From Pseudomonas psychrophila HA-4 (lineage in GTDB: Bacteria > Pseudomonadota > Gammaproteobacteria > Pseudomonadales > Pseudomonadaceae), in contig NZ_ALJC01000031.1 in the NCBI RefSeq assembly GCF_000282975.1, positions 62,001-126,000 on the forward strand: 64,000 bases of DNA. The letters are read 5' to 3'. Under the pieces are notes generated by a model that did not search any database, was not told the DNA's origin, and saw nothing but the letters and a program-made list of their open reading frames with translations. Positions 37,048 through 46,457 of this stretch are shown in pieces. Both the position numbers and the translations under genes were made by a program. Each line of letters opens with the position of its first letter. The first letter of the stretch is position 1.

Positions 37048-37707
37048 TTACTGTTTACCGCTGACCCACTCTAGGAACTGCGGCATTGCCGCCTCTCTGT
37101 CGGCAGCAATACGCTTCACGTGCGGGTTTTGCTCAAAGCGCTCAAGGAGCGCCTTGGCCGCTGGCAACTCAGCCAGCAGGTCCAGATTGAACACTTTATG
37201 ACCTACAGCACAGGCCAGGCTGACGCTGTAGAGGAAGTAAATGTCCGCCATGCTCAGCGTTTCGCCAGCGACATAGGGTGAGAATTTTCCGTGCCGTGCG
37301 AGCGAAGAAATGCCTTGCAGCAGTTCAGCCTTGGACTTTTTCTTGATTGCATCGGGCACGGGCATACCGAAGAAGGCTTCGGCGTAACAAGCACGGGCAG
37401 GAAGCTCGATATACAACTCGATTTCTTTAGCCAACGCCAACACGTGAGCGCGCTCAAAGGGATCGGTCGGCAGCAGTTTAGGGCCTGGTTGAGTCTGCTC
37501 GATGTAGTCGAGAATAACGCTGGTTTCGTTGACGAAACCTTGCTCGACACCCAACACCGGCACTTTACCGCACGGACTTACGATGAGCGCCTCGGGGGTT
37601 TGCCCGGCAAAAAATGGCACCTCTTCAAAGCAAAGGCCCTTTTCCAGCAGCGCCAGCTTGACCATGTTGTAGTAGTTACTAACCGCGAATCCATAAAGCT
37701 TGAGCAT
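37048..37707 (-). CDS. Glutathione S-transferase family protein 2
   Basis: 219 residues, the same length as the neighbour and alike throughout ('LYGFAVSNYYNMVKLALLEK', 'SPCGKVPVLGVEQGF', 'SMADIYFLYSVSLACAVGHK'). GGAGG lies eight bases before the ATG. The pair arose by tandem duplication; the catalytic N-terminal residues (Ser/Asn/Tyr around 8-10) are kept in both. Confidence 0.9.
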   Translation of the reverse strand: MLKLYGFAVSNYYNMVKLALLEKGLCFEEVPFFAGQTPEALIVSPCGKVPVLGVEQGFVNETSVILDYIEQTQPGPKLLPTDPFERAHVLALAKEIELYIELPARACYAEAFFGMPVPDAIKKKSKAELLQGISSLARHGKFSPYVAGETLSMADIYFLYSVSLACAVGHKVFNLDLLAELPAAKALLERFEQNPHVKRIAADREAAMPQFLEWVSGKQ

Positions 37708-37833
37708 TACTTATACCTCCAGGCCGTGTTGGGGTTGGCAGCGGCTGTTATAGAGCTTCGCCGCTAAGCTGGCTAGCAGCATCACCTTGGTGAATACCGC
37801 TAAACTGCCGGTCTTAACTTAAGGAGCCTGCCC

Positions 37834-38118
37834 GTGAGCGAGCCAACAGATATCGACAACGACGAAGAAGAGTTCACCGAGTCCACGCTGACCCAGGCGA
37901 TTGAGAACCAGATCGAAAGCGACACGCCTCCAGCCGCCAAAGCTACGTTCAATAAATTGACCTTGGTCGGTTACGAGCGCGAAGAGATTCTGAACTTGAT
38001 GGCCCACGTGTTGGCCGTAGAAATTGACGCGATGCTCGATGAAGATCGCGCATTTAACACCGAGTGGTACGAGACTGCGCTTCGTGCACTGCCTGAGTTG
38101 CCGCCCGAGAAGCCTTAA
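37834..38118 (+). CDS. Small acidic conserved hypothetical protein
   Basis: 94 residues starting at GTG with AAGGAG seven bases upstream. Very acidic N-terminus ('DIDNDEEEFTES') and a helical centre 'EEILNLMAHVLAVEIDAMLDE'. I recognise it only as a pseudomonad hypothetical. It ends eight bases before the end of the convergent PAS-GGDEF-EAL gene. Confidence 0.75.
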   Translation: MSEPTDIDNDEEEFTESTLTQAIENQIESDTPPAAKATFNKLTLVGYEREEILNLMAHVLAVEIDAMLDEDRAFNTEWYETALRALPELPPEKP

Positions 38119-38126
38119 TCCTTAGC

Positions 38127-40049
38127 TCAGCGACTGATCACAGGCGCTCGCTGCCAATCCAGTTCACTGGCCGGCATCGGGCGCCCAAACCAGTAGCCCT
38201 GCCCCAGATTGCAGTTAAGGTTGAGCAGAAACTGCGCCTGTTCAATTTGCTCGATCCCTTCTGCGTGCACTTGCAGCCCCATGCTCTGAGAAAGCGCGAT
38301 GACCGCGCGAACAATCGCCACGTCGTCGTTATCTTCAGGCAGCCCGGCGACAAACCCCTGATCGATTTTGAGTTTCTGCACAGGCAGGCGCTTGAGCCGC
38401 AGCAGTGATGAGAAACCGGTTCCGAAGTCATCTATGGCCAAGCGCAAACCCAGCGCTCGCAGCCGGTGCATCTGCTCTAGCGCGCCTTGCGAGTCATCCA
38501 TTACCGCGCTTTCGGTGACTTCGAGCTCCAGCAGGGCCGGGTCTAACCCGGTGTCCGCCAGCACGGTCGAAACCAGCGTGTACAACTCCGGACGAGCAAA
38601 CAAGCGGCTAGATATGTTCACGGCCACGAACGACAAGTCCACTCCTGCCGATTGCCACTGACACATCTGCCAACACGCTTGCTCCAACACCCACGCGTCG
38701 ATTTCGGCAATCAGCCCGGTGCGCTCGGCGATGGGAATAAACTCGCCTGGGGGCACCAAGCCTCGCAGCGGATGCTGCCAGCGCACCAATGCTTCAACGC
38801 CAATTAGTCGGCTGGAGTTCAGGTCATGCACGGGCTGGTAGTAAACCCGCAGTTCATGTTGCTCCAGCGCACGGCGCAAGTCGCTGGCCACCTCAATGCG
38901 GTTAAGTGCATGCACCGTCAGTTCTTCGGTATACAAGGCGTAGCCTTCACGACCCGCATTTTTGGCCTTGAACAAGGCTGAGTCCGCGTTACGCAGCAAC
39001 TGTTCGGCGTTCTGCGCGTCACTGGGAAACACGCTGATACCCACGCTGGCACTGATAAACAGCTGATGCTTTTCGATATCAAAAGCCGCCTTCATGACCT
39101 CCAGCACCTGTTGCGCCAAGGCTTCTGCTTGGCTGTCTGTTGCGCAATTTTCTATCAGCACGGCAAATTCGTCGCCGCCCAACCGGGCTACGGTAAAACC
39201 CTTGCCAAAAACCCCCTGCAAACGATCGCTGACCCCTTTGAGCAAAAGGTCGCCGACGTTGTGCCCAAGGCTGTCATTAATAATTTTGAAATGATCAAGG
39301 TCGATGATTAGCAGCGCGCAGCCTGAGGTATGACGTTGCGCCGTGACCAGTGCCTGTTCGGTGCGATCAGTGAATAGCAGGCGATTAGGCAGTTCGGTCA
39401 GCGGGTCATGGTGGACCAGCCGTGCCAATTCACTCTGCGACTTTTTAATCGCCGATATGTCCGTGAACACCGCGACGTAGTGGCTAAGTTGCCCTTGGGA
39501 ATCGTTGATCGCACGAACGGTTTGCCATTGCGGAAAAATTTCACCGCTTTTGCGACGGTTCCAAATCTCGCCTTGCCAGTCACCGTTGTCTTTTAATGCC
39601 TTGAATACTGCCTGATAGAACTCGGGGCCATGGTGGCCTGATTTGAACATGTTGGGACGTCGACCCAGCACCTCTTCTACCGTATATCCGGTGATTTCAA
39701 CCAGAGCGCGATTCACATGCACAATCACGCCATTACGGTCGGTGACCAGCACACCTTCGCGCGTACAATCAAAAACCACCTCAGCTTGGCGTAGACGCTC
39801 TCGGTCCTGATGTTGACGCTGCAAGCTGGCGCCCGCTCCCAAAAAGCTCAACAGCCGGGCTCGGGCGACAAAAATCAGTACGGCGCTGACAAACGCCCAA
39901 ACGTAGCTATTTATGAGTTCCCAGCGGGCCAACTGCGTCGGCTCATAGAAATAGCTGCTCAATAAATAATCAGTTAGTTGCAGCCAGACTACCGATATCA
40001 GTACGTATAACAGGGCCGCACGCAAGGCATCACGATAAGAAACCGACAT
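38127..40049 (-). CDS. PAS-GGDEF-EAL cyclic-di-GMP protein
   Basis: 640 residues: two membrane segments (~10-70), a PAS domain (~90-205, 'DRNGVIVHVNRALVEITGYT'), a GGDEF domain with an intact active site 'RLGGDEFAVL' (~290), and an EAL domain with 'VEALVRW', 'LEVTESAV', 'IDDFGTGFSS' and 'AEGIE' catalytic motifs all kept. Both synthesis and breakdown of c-di-GMP are possible. It is divergent from desA; in P. aeruginosa PA0285 (a phosphodiesterase) likewise adjoins desA, so this is probably its orthologue. Confidence 0.93.
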   Translation of the reverse strand: MSVSYRDALRAALLYVLISVVWLQLTDYLLSSYFYEPTQLARWELINSYVWAFVSAVLIFVARARLLSFLGAGASLQRQHQDRERLRQAEVVFDCTREGVLVTDRNGVIVHVNRALVEITGYTVEEVLGRRPNMFKSGHHGPEFYQAVFKALKDNGDWQGEIWNRRKSGEIFPQWQTVRAINDSQGQLSHYVAVFTDISAIKKSQSELARLVHHDPLTELPNRLLFTDRTEQALVTAQRHTSGCALLIIDLDHFKIINDSLGHNVGDLLLKGVSDRLQGVFGKGFTVARLGGDEFAVLIENCATDSQAEALAQQVLEVMKAAFDIEKHQLFISASVGISVFPSDAQNAEQLLRNADSALFKAKNAGREGYALYTEELTVHALNRIEVASDLRRALEQHELRVYYQPVHDLNSSRLIGVEALVRWQHPLRGLVPPGEFIPIAERTGLIAEIDAWVLEQACWQMCQWQSAGVDLSFVAVNISSRLFARPELYTLVSTVLADTGLDPALLELEVTESAVMDDSQGALEQMHRLRALGLRLAIDDFGTGFSSLLRLKRLPVQKLKIDQGFVAGLPEDNDDVAIVRAVIALSQSMGLQVHAEGIEQIEQAQFLLNLNCNLGQGYWFGRPMPASELDWQRAPVISR

Positions 40050-40198
40050 ATGAAAGTTATAGCGCCTACAAAAAAAAGGGAATTATAGTGTAAGAAACAT
40101 CCGGGCACTCTTATCTGAAAGGGCGACTGGTTTTATCTGGCTGCATAGTGATAATGCGTGTTGCAGTTTTTTTCATTTTCCCGAGGGCCAAACAGCCT

Positions 40199-41383
40199 AT
40201 GTGGTACAACGGTTTTCTCGACTTGTCAGCCTGGCAATTGGTTGCAGTCACCCTGTTGATGACCCACGTGACCATTATCGGTGTCACGGTTTATCTACAC
40301 CGCTATTCAGCGCACCGTTCACTTGAGCTCAACGGTGGCCTAAAGCATTTCTTCCGCTTCTGGCTGTGGCTGACCACGGCTCAGAACACGCGCGAGTGGA
40401 CAGCTATCCACCGCAAACACCACGCCAAATGTGAAACCGCTGATGACCCGCATAGCCCAGTCGTCAAAGGGTTATCGACCGTTTTGCGAAAAGGTGCAGA
40501 GCTTTATCGCGAAGAAGCGCAAAATCCTGAAACGCTGCGTATTTACGGTAAAAACTGCCCTGAAGACTGGATTGAGCGCAACCTCTATTCACGCTACAAG
40601 CTGCTGGGCGTGATGTTGATGCTGGCTATCGACTTGCTGCTGTTCGGCGCCATCGGGCTGACAATCTGGGCTATCCAGATGATGTGGATCCCAGTTTGGG
40701 CAGCAGGCGTTGTAAACGGTTTAGGCCATGCAGTGGGTTATCGCAACTTTGAATGCCGCGACGCCGCGACCAATCTGGTGCCGTGGGGCATCATCATTGG
40801 CGGCGAAGAGCTGCATAACAATCACCACACGTACCCGAACTCGGCCAAGTTGTCGGTCAAGAAGTGGGAGTTCGACCTGGGCTGGGCCTGGATCAAAGTG
40901 TTCAGCTTTTTGCGTCTTGCCAAAGTTCAGCGCGTTGCGCCTATCGCCCATCGGGTCGAGGGCAAAGGCAACCTGGACATGGACACCGCGATGGCGATCC
41001 TCAACAACCGTTTCCAGATCATGGCTCAGTACCGCAAGTTGGTAATCGCGCCGCTGGTTCAGCAAGAGCTGGCCAAGGTCGATCACTCGGTGCGCCATCA
41101 GTTCCGCCGCGCGAAGCGTCTGCTGTCGCGTGAAACCAGCCTGCTTGAAGAGCGCCATCACCAGCGCATCGAAACCCTGCTGGAGCACAGCCACTCGCTC
41201 AAAGTGATTTACGAGAAGCGTTTGGCGTTGCAACAGATATGGGTTAAGACCAGTAGCAATGGCCACGACATGCTGGCAGCCATCAAAGAATGGGTACACG
41301 AGGCAGAGGCGAGCGGGATTCATTCGCTGCACGAATTTGCCAAGCAATTGAAAACTTACTCGCTGCGTCCTGCGGCGGTTTAA
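40199..41383 (+). CDS. desA: Acyl-lipid delta-9 fatty acid desaturase DesA
   Basis: 394 residues, the size of P. aeruginosa DesA. Three His boxes are visible: HRYSAHR (HX4H), HRKHH (HX2HH) and HNNHH. Four to five membrane helices lie between. It introduces a cis double bond into phospholipid-bound acyl chains, using oxygen, and adjusts membrane fluidity in the cold. ATG 40199 opens MWYNGFLDLS, the family start; the frame from 40148 is longer. The C-terminal 130 residues are charged coiled coil. Confidence 0.96.
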   Translation: MWYNGFLDLSAWQLVAVTLLMTHVTIIGVTVYLHRYSAHRSLELNGGLKHFFRFWLWLTTAQNTREWTAIHRKHHAKCETADDPHSPVVKGLSTVLRKGAELYREEAQNPETLRIYGKNCPEDWIERNLYSRYKLLGVMLMLAIDLLLFGAIGLTIWAIQMMWIPVWAAGVVNGLGHAVGYRNFECRDAATNLVPWGIIIGGEELHNNHHTYPNSAKLSVKKWEFDLGWAWIKVFSFLRLAKVQRVAPIAHRVEGKGNLDMDTAMAILNNRFQIMAQYRKLVIAPLVQQELAKVDHSVRHQFRRAKRLLSRETSLLEERHHQRIETLLEHSHSLKVIYEKRLALQQIWVKTSSNGHDMLAAIKEWVHEAEASGIHSLHEFAKQLKTYSLRPAAV

Positions 41384-41407
41384 GAGCGGTCATAGGCAGC
41401 GACCACT

Positions 41408-41441
41408 GTAGTCGCTGCCTTCGTACCTCGGCAGCGACTAC
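41408..41441. terminator. Hairpin between convergent desA and HDOD genes
   Basis: GTAGTCGCTGCC (41408-41419) and GGCAGCGACTAC (41430-41441) form a perfect 12-bp stem with a ten-base loop. The words recur at 2853 and 20281, marking the second REP class. Likely stops both transcripts. Confidence 0.65.
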
Positions 41442-41445
41442 GGGT

Positions 41446-42672
41446 TTATGGGATGCGTTGTACCTTGCCCATCAACCGAGACAGCTCAGAGGTGCCGACT
41501 TTCAATAGGCGAGCTGTTTTGCTGTGAGCCAATGTCTCAATGCCTTCTTCTGACTCCAGAAGGGCCGCCTGCCCCGCCAGGTTCATGACCAGCGCTTCAC
41601 GCGAATACACCCCGCCCCCCAAGTGGTAGACCGCCGCGATCAACTCGCGCAACTCCAGCGGCAGGCGCCAGCGCGTGCGCAATGCTGAGCCGTAAGCAGC
41701 CCCAAACTCGTCCAGCGACTCGTCGATCACTGCGGTGTCCAGTTCGCCGCCCGCCTGCTGCCAATTCTGTAAACATCGCAACACGGCCAAGTCACCTAAA
41801 CGATGCAGCAAGCCGGCGCAATAGCAGCGTTCCTGGTCCAGGTTCAGCATGTTTGCCAACGTGCGACCATACTCAGCCGCCCGCAATGACACGGCCCATT
41901 GGTGTTCGGCGTAATCAGCCAAACGAGGGTCGTTTAACTGCGCGCTGTTCTTGAGCGTGAGCCCTTGCACCAGGTTCATGCTCTGCGCAGGGCCCAGCCG
42001 TTGCAACGCATGGGCAAGCGTCTGGGCTGGGCGCGTGAGGTGTTGCGCCGCGCTGTTGGCCGCCGCAATCAGCACGGCAGTAATTTGTGGATCGGTGTGC
42101 ACTTCCTGTTCCAGCGCATTCAAGTCCAACCCATTAGGTTTCAAGCTGCGCTTGACCGCCGCTCGGGCGTCAACCCACAACGGCGCGCCGTCTGAAGACC
42201 CTCGGCGCTGTGTCAGAAAGCGCTTGAGGGTCATGCCAGGGGCCAGCGCCACTACGTCGCATAACACTTCTTGTCCAGCGCTCAGCAACAGTGCGTGCAG
42301 ACGTTTGGTCAGACCGTTCATGTCCAGCGGCTTGGTCAGGTAGGCGGTCGGCGCCAGCGGCAAGGCTTCACGCACACTGGCGCTGTCATTGCGGCTGCTC
42401 AGCAACATAAACGGTAAGGCCGGGCTGCGGCGGCGTTGGCGCACTGAGCGCAAAACGTCTAGACCGCTAACGCCAGGAAGATCCCGGTCTGCAATCACTA
42501 GGTCATAGCTTTTTTGGCTCAGCAGCACGAGCGCTTGCTGGCCTTCACTACACACGTCCAACTGCGCGTCACAACGCACACTTAAGACCACTTGTTTGAG
42601 CAAATCCCGAGACCAAGGATCGGCCTCTGCAATCAACACACTCGGTACAGCGGATAAATCTACAGCAGTCAT
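41446..42672 (-). CDS. Response regulator with HDOD output domain
   Basis: 408 residues. Receiver domain with phospho-acceptor Asp in 'DLVIADRDLPGVSGLDV' (~60) and a Lys in 'YLTKPLD' (~110), followed by a HDOD domain (~200-390, 'LIAAANSAA', 'AGLLHRLGDLAVLR', 'LRTRWRLPLELREL'). HDOD is a degenerate HD relative lacking full catalytic His-Asp; such proteins often modulate c-di-GMP or other regulators. The Met at 42672 has GGGAGC upstream. No sensor kinase is adjacent. Confidence 0.9.
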   Translation of the reverse strand: MTAVDLSAVPSVLIAEADPWSRDLLKQVVLSVRCDAQLDVCSEGQQALVLLSQKSYDLVIADRDLPGVSGLDVLRSVRQRRRSPALPFMLLSSRNDSASVREALPLAPTAYLTKPLDMNGLTKRLHALLLSAGQEVLCDVVALAPGMTLKRFLTQRRGSSDGAPLWVDARAAVKRSLKPNGLDLNALEQEVHTDPQITAVLIAAANSAAQHLTRPAQTLAHALQRLGPAQSMNLVQGLTLKNSAQLNDPRLADYAEHQWAVSLRAAEYGRTLANMLNLDQERCYCAGLLHRLGDLAVLRCLQNWQQAGGELDTAVIDESLDEFGAAYGSALRTRWRLPLELRELIAAVYHLGGGVYSREALVMNLAGQAALLESEEGIETLAHSKTARLLKVGTSELSRLMGKVQRIP

Positions 42673-42759
42673 GCAATTTGCTCCCAGCACAGTGCCTGCA
42701 CCTTAGTCAAAGGCAGCGCGTGGATACAGAAAAAAGCATGTAAATAGACCGCTCAAACC

Positions 42760-42788
42760 AAAAAAAACCGCCGAAGCGGTTTTTTTTG
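42760..42788. terminator. Terminator after gabT
   Basis: AAAAAAACCGC-CGAA-GCGGTTTTTTT is a perfect stem with flanking A and T tracts, 30 bases after the gabT stop on the minus strand; it works in both directions. Confidence 0.92.
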
Positions 42789-42817
42789 TCTATCGAGTCA
42801 CATCTTCACTGTTGGGC

Positions 42818-44101
42818 TTACGCCAGTTCAGCGAAGCACTCTTCGATAATGGCCAAGCCTTTATCCAGTTGCTCGTCTGGCGAGGTCAACGGCACCAGCA
42901 CGCGCAATACGTTGCCGTAAGGACCGCACGACAGCAGGATCAGACCTTTCTCACGAGCTTTGGCGACTACTTGAGCCACGGCTGCAGCGTTTGGTTTGTG
43001 CGAGTCGCCGCCTTCGAAAAGCTCGACCGCGATCATGGCGCCCAGCGCACGAACGTCGCCGATCACCGGGTACTTGGCCTGGATGGCTTTGAGGCCAGTC
43101 ACCAGACGCTCGCCTACAGCTTTGCAGCGATCCAGCAGGTGCTCTTCTTCGAACACTTCGAGCACTGCCAGTGCCGCTGCGCATGCAATCGGGCTACCGG
43201 CATACGTGCCGCCCAAACCGCCTGGAGCAATGGCGTCCATCAGTTCAGCCTTGCCGCACACACCGGCCAGCGGGAAGCCGCCAGCGATGGATTTAGCGAA
43301 GGTGGTCAGGTCGGCAGTGACGCCCATCTGTTCCATGGCGAAGAACGTACCGGTACGGCCAGCGCCAGTTTGTACTTCGTCCGCGATCAGCAGAATGCCG
43401 TGCTTGTCGCACAGTTCGCGCAGGCGAGCCATGAACGCTTTCGGCGCCACGTAGAAACCACCTTCACCCTGAACAGGCTCGATGATGATGGCGGCGATGT
43501 CTTTAGGCTCGGCATCGTTTTTGAAGATGCGTTCGATGCTGGCGATGGAATCGTCAACGCTGATGCCATGCAGCTCGCATGGGTACAGTGCGCGGAAGAT
43601 ACCGCCTGGCATCAGGCCCATGCCCGCCGAGTACGGTACAACTTTACCGGTCAGGCCCAGGGTCATCATGGTGCGACCGTGGTAAGCGCCAGTGAAAGCG
43701 ATCACGCCAGCACGGCCAGTGGCTGCACGGGCGATCTTGACGGCGTTTTCGACCGCTTCAGAACCAGTGGTCACCAGCAGGGTTTTCTTCTCGAAGTCAC
43801 CCGGCACTTTGGCGTTGATTTTTTCGCACAGCTCTACGTACGGCTCGTAAGCCAGCACTTGGAAGCAGGTGTGGGTCAACTTGGTCAGTTGTTCTTGCAC
43901 GGCGGCAATGATTTTTGGGTGCAGGTGACCGGTGTTCAGTACCGCAATACCGCCTGCGAAGTCGATGAATTCACGCCCTTCAACGTCGGTCACGGTAGCG
44001 TTTTTCGCCGACTCGGCAAAAATCGGGTGGATCTGGCCAACGCCGCGCGGGACAGCGGCTTCACGGCGTTTCATCAGAGATGCGTTGGTCTTGTTGCTCA
44101 T
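42818..44101 (-). CDS. gabT: 4-aminobutyrate--2-oxoglutarate aminotransferase
   Basis: 427 residues of class III PLP transaminases. The PLP Lys is in 'TTFAKSIAGGFPLAG' (~270), with 'ILLIADEVQTGAGRTG' (Asp contacting the pyridine N) before it. Converts GABA to succinate semialdehyde. ATG 44101 has GAGGAA six bases upstream. Pairs with gabD, 178 bases upstream on the same strand. Confidence 0.96.
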   Translation of the reverse strand: MSNKTNASLMKRREAAVPRGVGQIHPIFAESAKNATVTDVEGREFIDFAGGIAVLNTGHLHPKIIAAVQEQLTKLTHTCFQVLAYEPYVELCEKINAKVPGDFEKKTLLVTTGSEAVENAVKIARAATGRAGVIAFTGAYHGRTMMTLGLTGKVVPYSAGMGLMPGGIFRALYPCELHGISVDDSIASIERIFKNDAEPKDIAAIIIEPVQGEGGFYVAPKAFMARLRELCDKHGILLIADEVQTGAGRTGTFFAMEQMGVTADLTTFAKSIAGGFPLAGVCGKAELMDAIAPGGLGGTYAGSPIACAAALAVLEVFEEEHLLDRCKAVGERLVTGLKAIQAKYPVIGDVRALGAMIAVELFEGGDSHKPNAAAVAQVVAKAREKGLILLSCGPYGNVLRVLVPLTSPDEQLDKGLAIIEECFAELA

Positions 44102-44279
44102 GGTGTTCCTCATTCGCTGCTTATCAAGCAGCGTGGTTCAAGGCTGACGCGCCGAGGTGTCACTCATGCCAGCATGCGATGATCGACTGGCATGGCGCGC
44201 CCGGCCACAAAAATTAACAGTTTGAAACGCAGAAGAAGCATCGCTCTCGTGCCCCTTCTGCTTGAACCACCCGCCGGGT

Positions 44280-45722
44280 TTAGATACCCAGGCAGAGATA
44301 TTTGATTTCCAGATAGTCTTCGATGCCGTACTTGGAACCTTCACGGCCCAGGCCCGACGCCTTAATACCGCCAAACGGGGCGACTTCGTTGGAAATCAGG
44401 CCGGTGTTGACGCCGACCATGCCGTACTCCAAGGCTTCTGCCACACGGAAGACGCGGCTCAGGTCACGGGCATAGAAGTACGAGGCCAAGCCAAACTCGG
44501 TGTCGTTGGCCATTGCGATCACTTCAGCTTCGTCTTTAAAACGGAACAGTGGCGCCAGCGGGCCGAAGGTTTCTTCCTTAGCGACAGCAGCATTTTTAGG
44601 CACGTTGATCAGAATGGTCGGCTCGAAGAAGCTGCCTTCCAGGCTGTTGCCGCCTGCCAGCAAGGTTGCGCCTTTGCTCAATGCGTCAGCAATATGCTCT
44701 TTGACTTTGGCCACAGCTTTGTCATCGATCAGCGGGCCTGTGGTGGTGCCTTCGTCCAGACCGTTACCGATCTTCAACTTAGCCACGGCCGCTTTCAGTT
44801 TTTCGGCGAATGCGTCGTACACGCCATCTTGAATGTACAGACGGTTGGCGCAGACGCAGGTCTGGCCGTTGTTGCGGTACTTGGAGATGATCGCGCCTTC
44901 AACGGCCTTATCTAGGTCCGCGTCGTCAAACACGATGAACGGCGCGTTGCCGCCCAGTTCCAGCGACACTTTTTTGATGTCTTTCGCGCATTCGGCCATC
45001 AGTTGGCGACCGATTTCAGTCGAGCCAGTGAAGGACAGTTTGCGCACGATTGGGTTGCTGGTCAGCTCGCCGCCGATGTCGCCAGCGCTGCCAGTCACAA
45101 CGCTCAACACGCCTTTCGGAATGCCGGCACGGTGCGCCAGCTCAACCAGAGCCAAGGCCGAGAACGGCGTTTGCGAAGCAGGCTTGATTACCATCGTGCA
45201 GCCAGCGGCCAAAGCCGGGCCTGCTTTACGGGTGATCATGGCGGCCGGGAAGTTCCACGGCGTAATGGCCGCAGTCACACCAATCGGTTGTTTGATCACG
45301 ATCAGGCGCTTGTCCGGCTGGTGACCAGGAATCACGTCGCCATAGATACGCTTGGCTTCTTCAGCGAACCACTCGATGAACGAAGCGGCGTAAACGATTT
45401 CGCCCTTGGCTTCGGCCAGTGGCTTGCCTTGTTCCAGGGTCATCAGGCGGCCGAGGTCGTCCTGGTTTTCAATCAACAGTTCAAACCAGCGACGCAGTTT
45501 GGTAGCACGCTCTTTGGCAGTCAGAGCACGCCAGGCGGGCAATGCATTGTCGGCGGCTTCAATGGCACGACGCGTTTCGGCGGCGCCCATTTTTGGCACG
45601 GTACCAATAATTTCGCCGGTCGCCGGATTGTTAACCTTGATCGTCTGACCACCGTCCGCATCCACCCAAGCACCATCGATATAGGCTTGTTGGCGGAACA
45701 ACTGGGCGTCTTTGAGCTGCAT
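44280..45722 (-). CDS. gabD: Succinate-semialdehyde dehydrogenase (NADP+)
   Basis: 480 residues, GabD length. ALDH catalytic Glu in 'LELGGNAPFIVF' (~255) and catalytic Cys in 'NNGQTCVCANR' (~288). Oxidises succinate semialdehyde to succinate, completing GABA breakdown with gabT. ATG 45722 has AAGGAAAG seven bases upstream; the start at 45743 was rejected. About 490 bases without genes lie upstream and should include its regulatory DNA. Confidence 0.96.
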   Translation of the reverse strand: MQLKDAQLFRQQAYIDGAWVDADGGQTIKVNNPATGEIIGTVPKMGAAETRRAIEAADNALPAWRALTAKERATKLRRWFELLIENQDDLGRLMTLEQGKPLAEAKGEIVYAASFIEWFAEEAKRIYGDVIPGHQPDKRLIVIKQPIGVTAAITPWNFPAAMITRKAGPALAAGCTMVIKPASQTPFSALALVELAHRAGIPKGVLSVVTGSAGDIGGELTSNPIVRKLSFTGSTEIGRQLMAECAKDIKKVSLELGGNAPFIVFDDADLDKAVEGAIISKYRNNGQTCVCANRLYIQDGVYDAFAEKLKAAVAKLKIGNGLDEGTTTGPLIDDKAVAKVKEHIADALSKGATLLAGGNSLEGSFFEPTILINVPKNAAVAKEETFGPLAPLFRFKDEAEVIAMANDTEFGLASYFYARDLSRVFRVAEALEYGMVGVNTGLISNEVAPFGGIKASGLGREGSKYGIEDYLEIKYLCLGI

Positions 45723-46213
45723 GTTGGCTTTCCTTAACAGCACCGCGCAGGCGCGGAGCGAATTATTAATAGAAGAAAGGCGCCATAAAGCGAGATGCTT
45801 GAAAACGTCGCGAGCGAAGGAAAGACAAGATAAAAACAGGCAAGGAAGCGGAGTCTACGGATTGTAAATGAGCATTCCGAGTCTGTTTTTAACGCAGTAT
45901 TTCCGAGTGCAGCAGTTTTCATGCAGCCTCGCAGGCTGCCGTCAGGAAGTCATTCACTGGCCAAAGTACCTGTATAGCGCACAAATGATAAGCCGTGCGG
46001 TTCAGCACTCAGACAAGAGCGTTTGAAATCTCAAACGAATCCTAGGTTCAACGGGGGTAAAGGACAATAGTTTGTTCGAAAAAAAGAACAAACGGTGTTG
46101 TTTACCCTTTTCTCACCTAGCCCCCATTAATAGCTCATAACGCGAAAGGAAACACCCTACGAATCATCTCCATGGACGAGCGACACGCAGATGAGTATTA
46201 TGGCGCCCGCGTC
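45723..46213. promoter_or_regulatory. Gene-free region upstream of gabD with two dyads
   Basis: 491 bases between gabD and the tRNA gene. Two notable inverted repeats: CGTTTGA-AATC-TCAAACG (46020-46037, perfect 7-bp arms) and GTTTGTTC-N8-GAACAAAC (46070-46093, perfect 8-bp arms). They may be regulator sites for gabDT or relate to the tRNA promoter. The sequence is AT-rich around 46060-46120. Confidence 0.45.
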
Positions 46214-46290
46214 GCACCAGTAGCTCAGCTGGATAGAGTACTGCCCTCCGAAGGCAGGGGTCATGGGTTCGAATCCCGTCTGGTGCACCA
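46214..46290 (+). tRNA. tRNA-Arg (anticodon CCG)
   Basis: 77 bases folding into the cloverleaf: acceptor arms GCACCAG/CTGGTGC, anticodon stem CTGCC-CTCCGAA-GGCAG with anticodon CCG, T-loop GGTTCGAATCC, and encoded CCA end. Reads CGG codons. A favourite integration site for genomic islands; the remnant integrase that follows agrees. Confidence 0.97.
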
Positions 46291-46333
46291 TATAGCAATC
46301 TAGACCTGTCTCAGACAGTCTACGAATCCCCTC

Positions 46334-46364
46334 AAGAAGCCCGCCCTGTGCGGGCTTTCTTGTT
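46334..46364 (+). terminator. Terminator after tRNA-Arg
   Basis: AAGCCCGC-CCTGT-GCGGGCTT followed by TCTTGTTT forms a standard terminator 45 bases after the tRNA end. Confidence 0.85.
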
Positions 46365-46457
46365 TCTGGCTATCCGTCCCTGTCCACCCCTATACCTTCA
46401 CGCCGTGTATGCCCACGTATATGCCTTGAAATTCCTTGAACTGGAGGCCTACAAGCA

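Noticed and set aside
42812..44182. 456-codon plus-strand frame opposite gabT
   Set aside because: Antisense shadow in GC-rich DNA; gabT is unambiguous.
45734..45922. 62-codon hydrophobic frame just upstream of gabD (minus strand)
   Set aside because: It has a GAGG site and a membrane-like segment, but no known relative and it fills a regulatory region; not supported enough to call.
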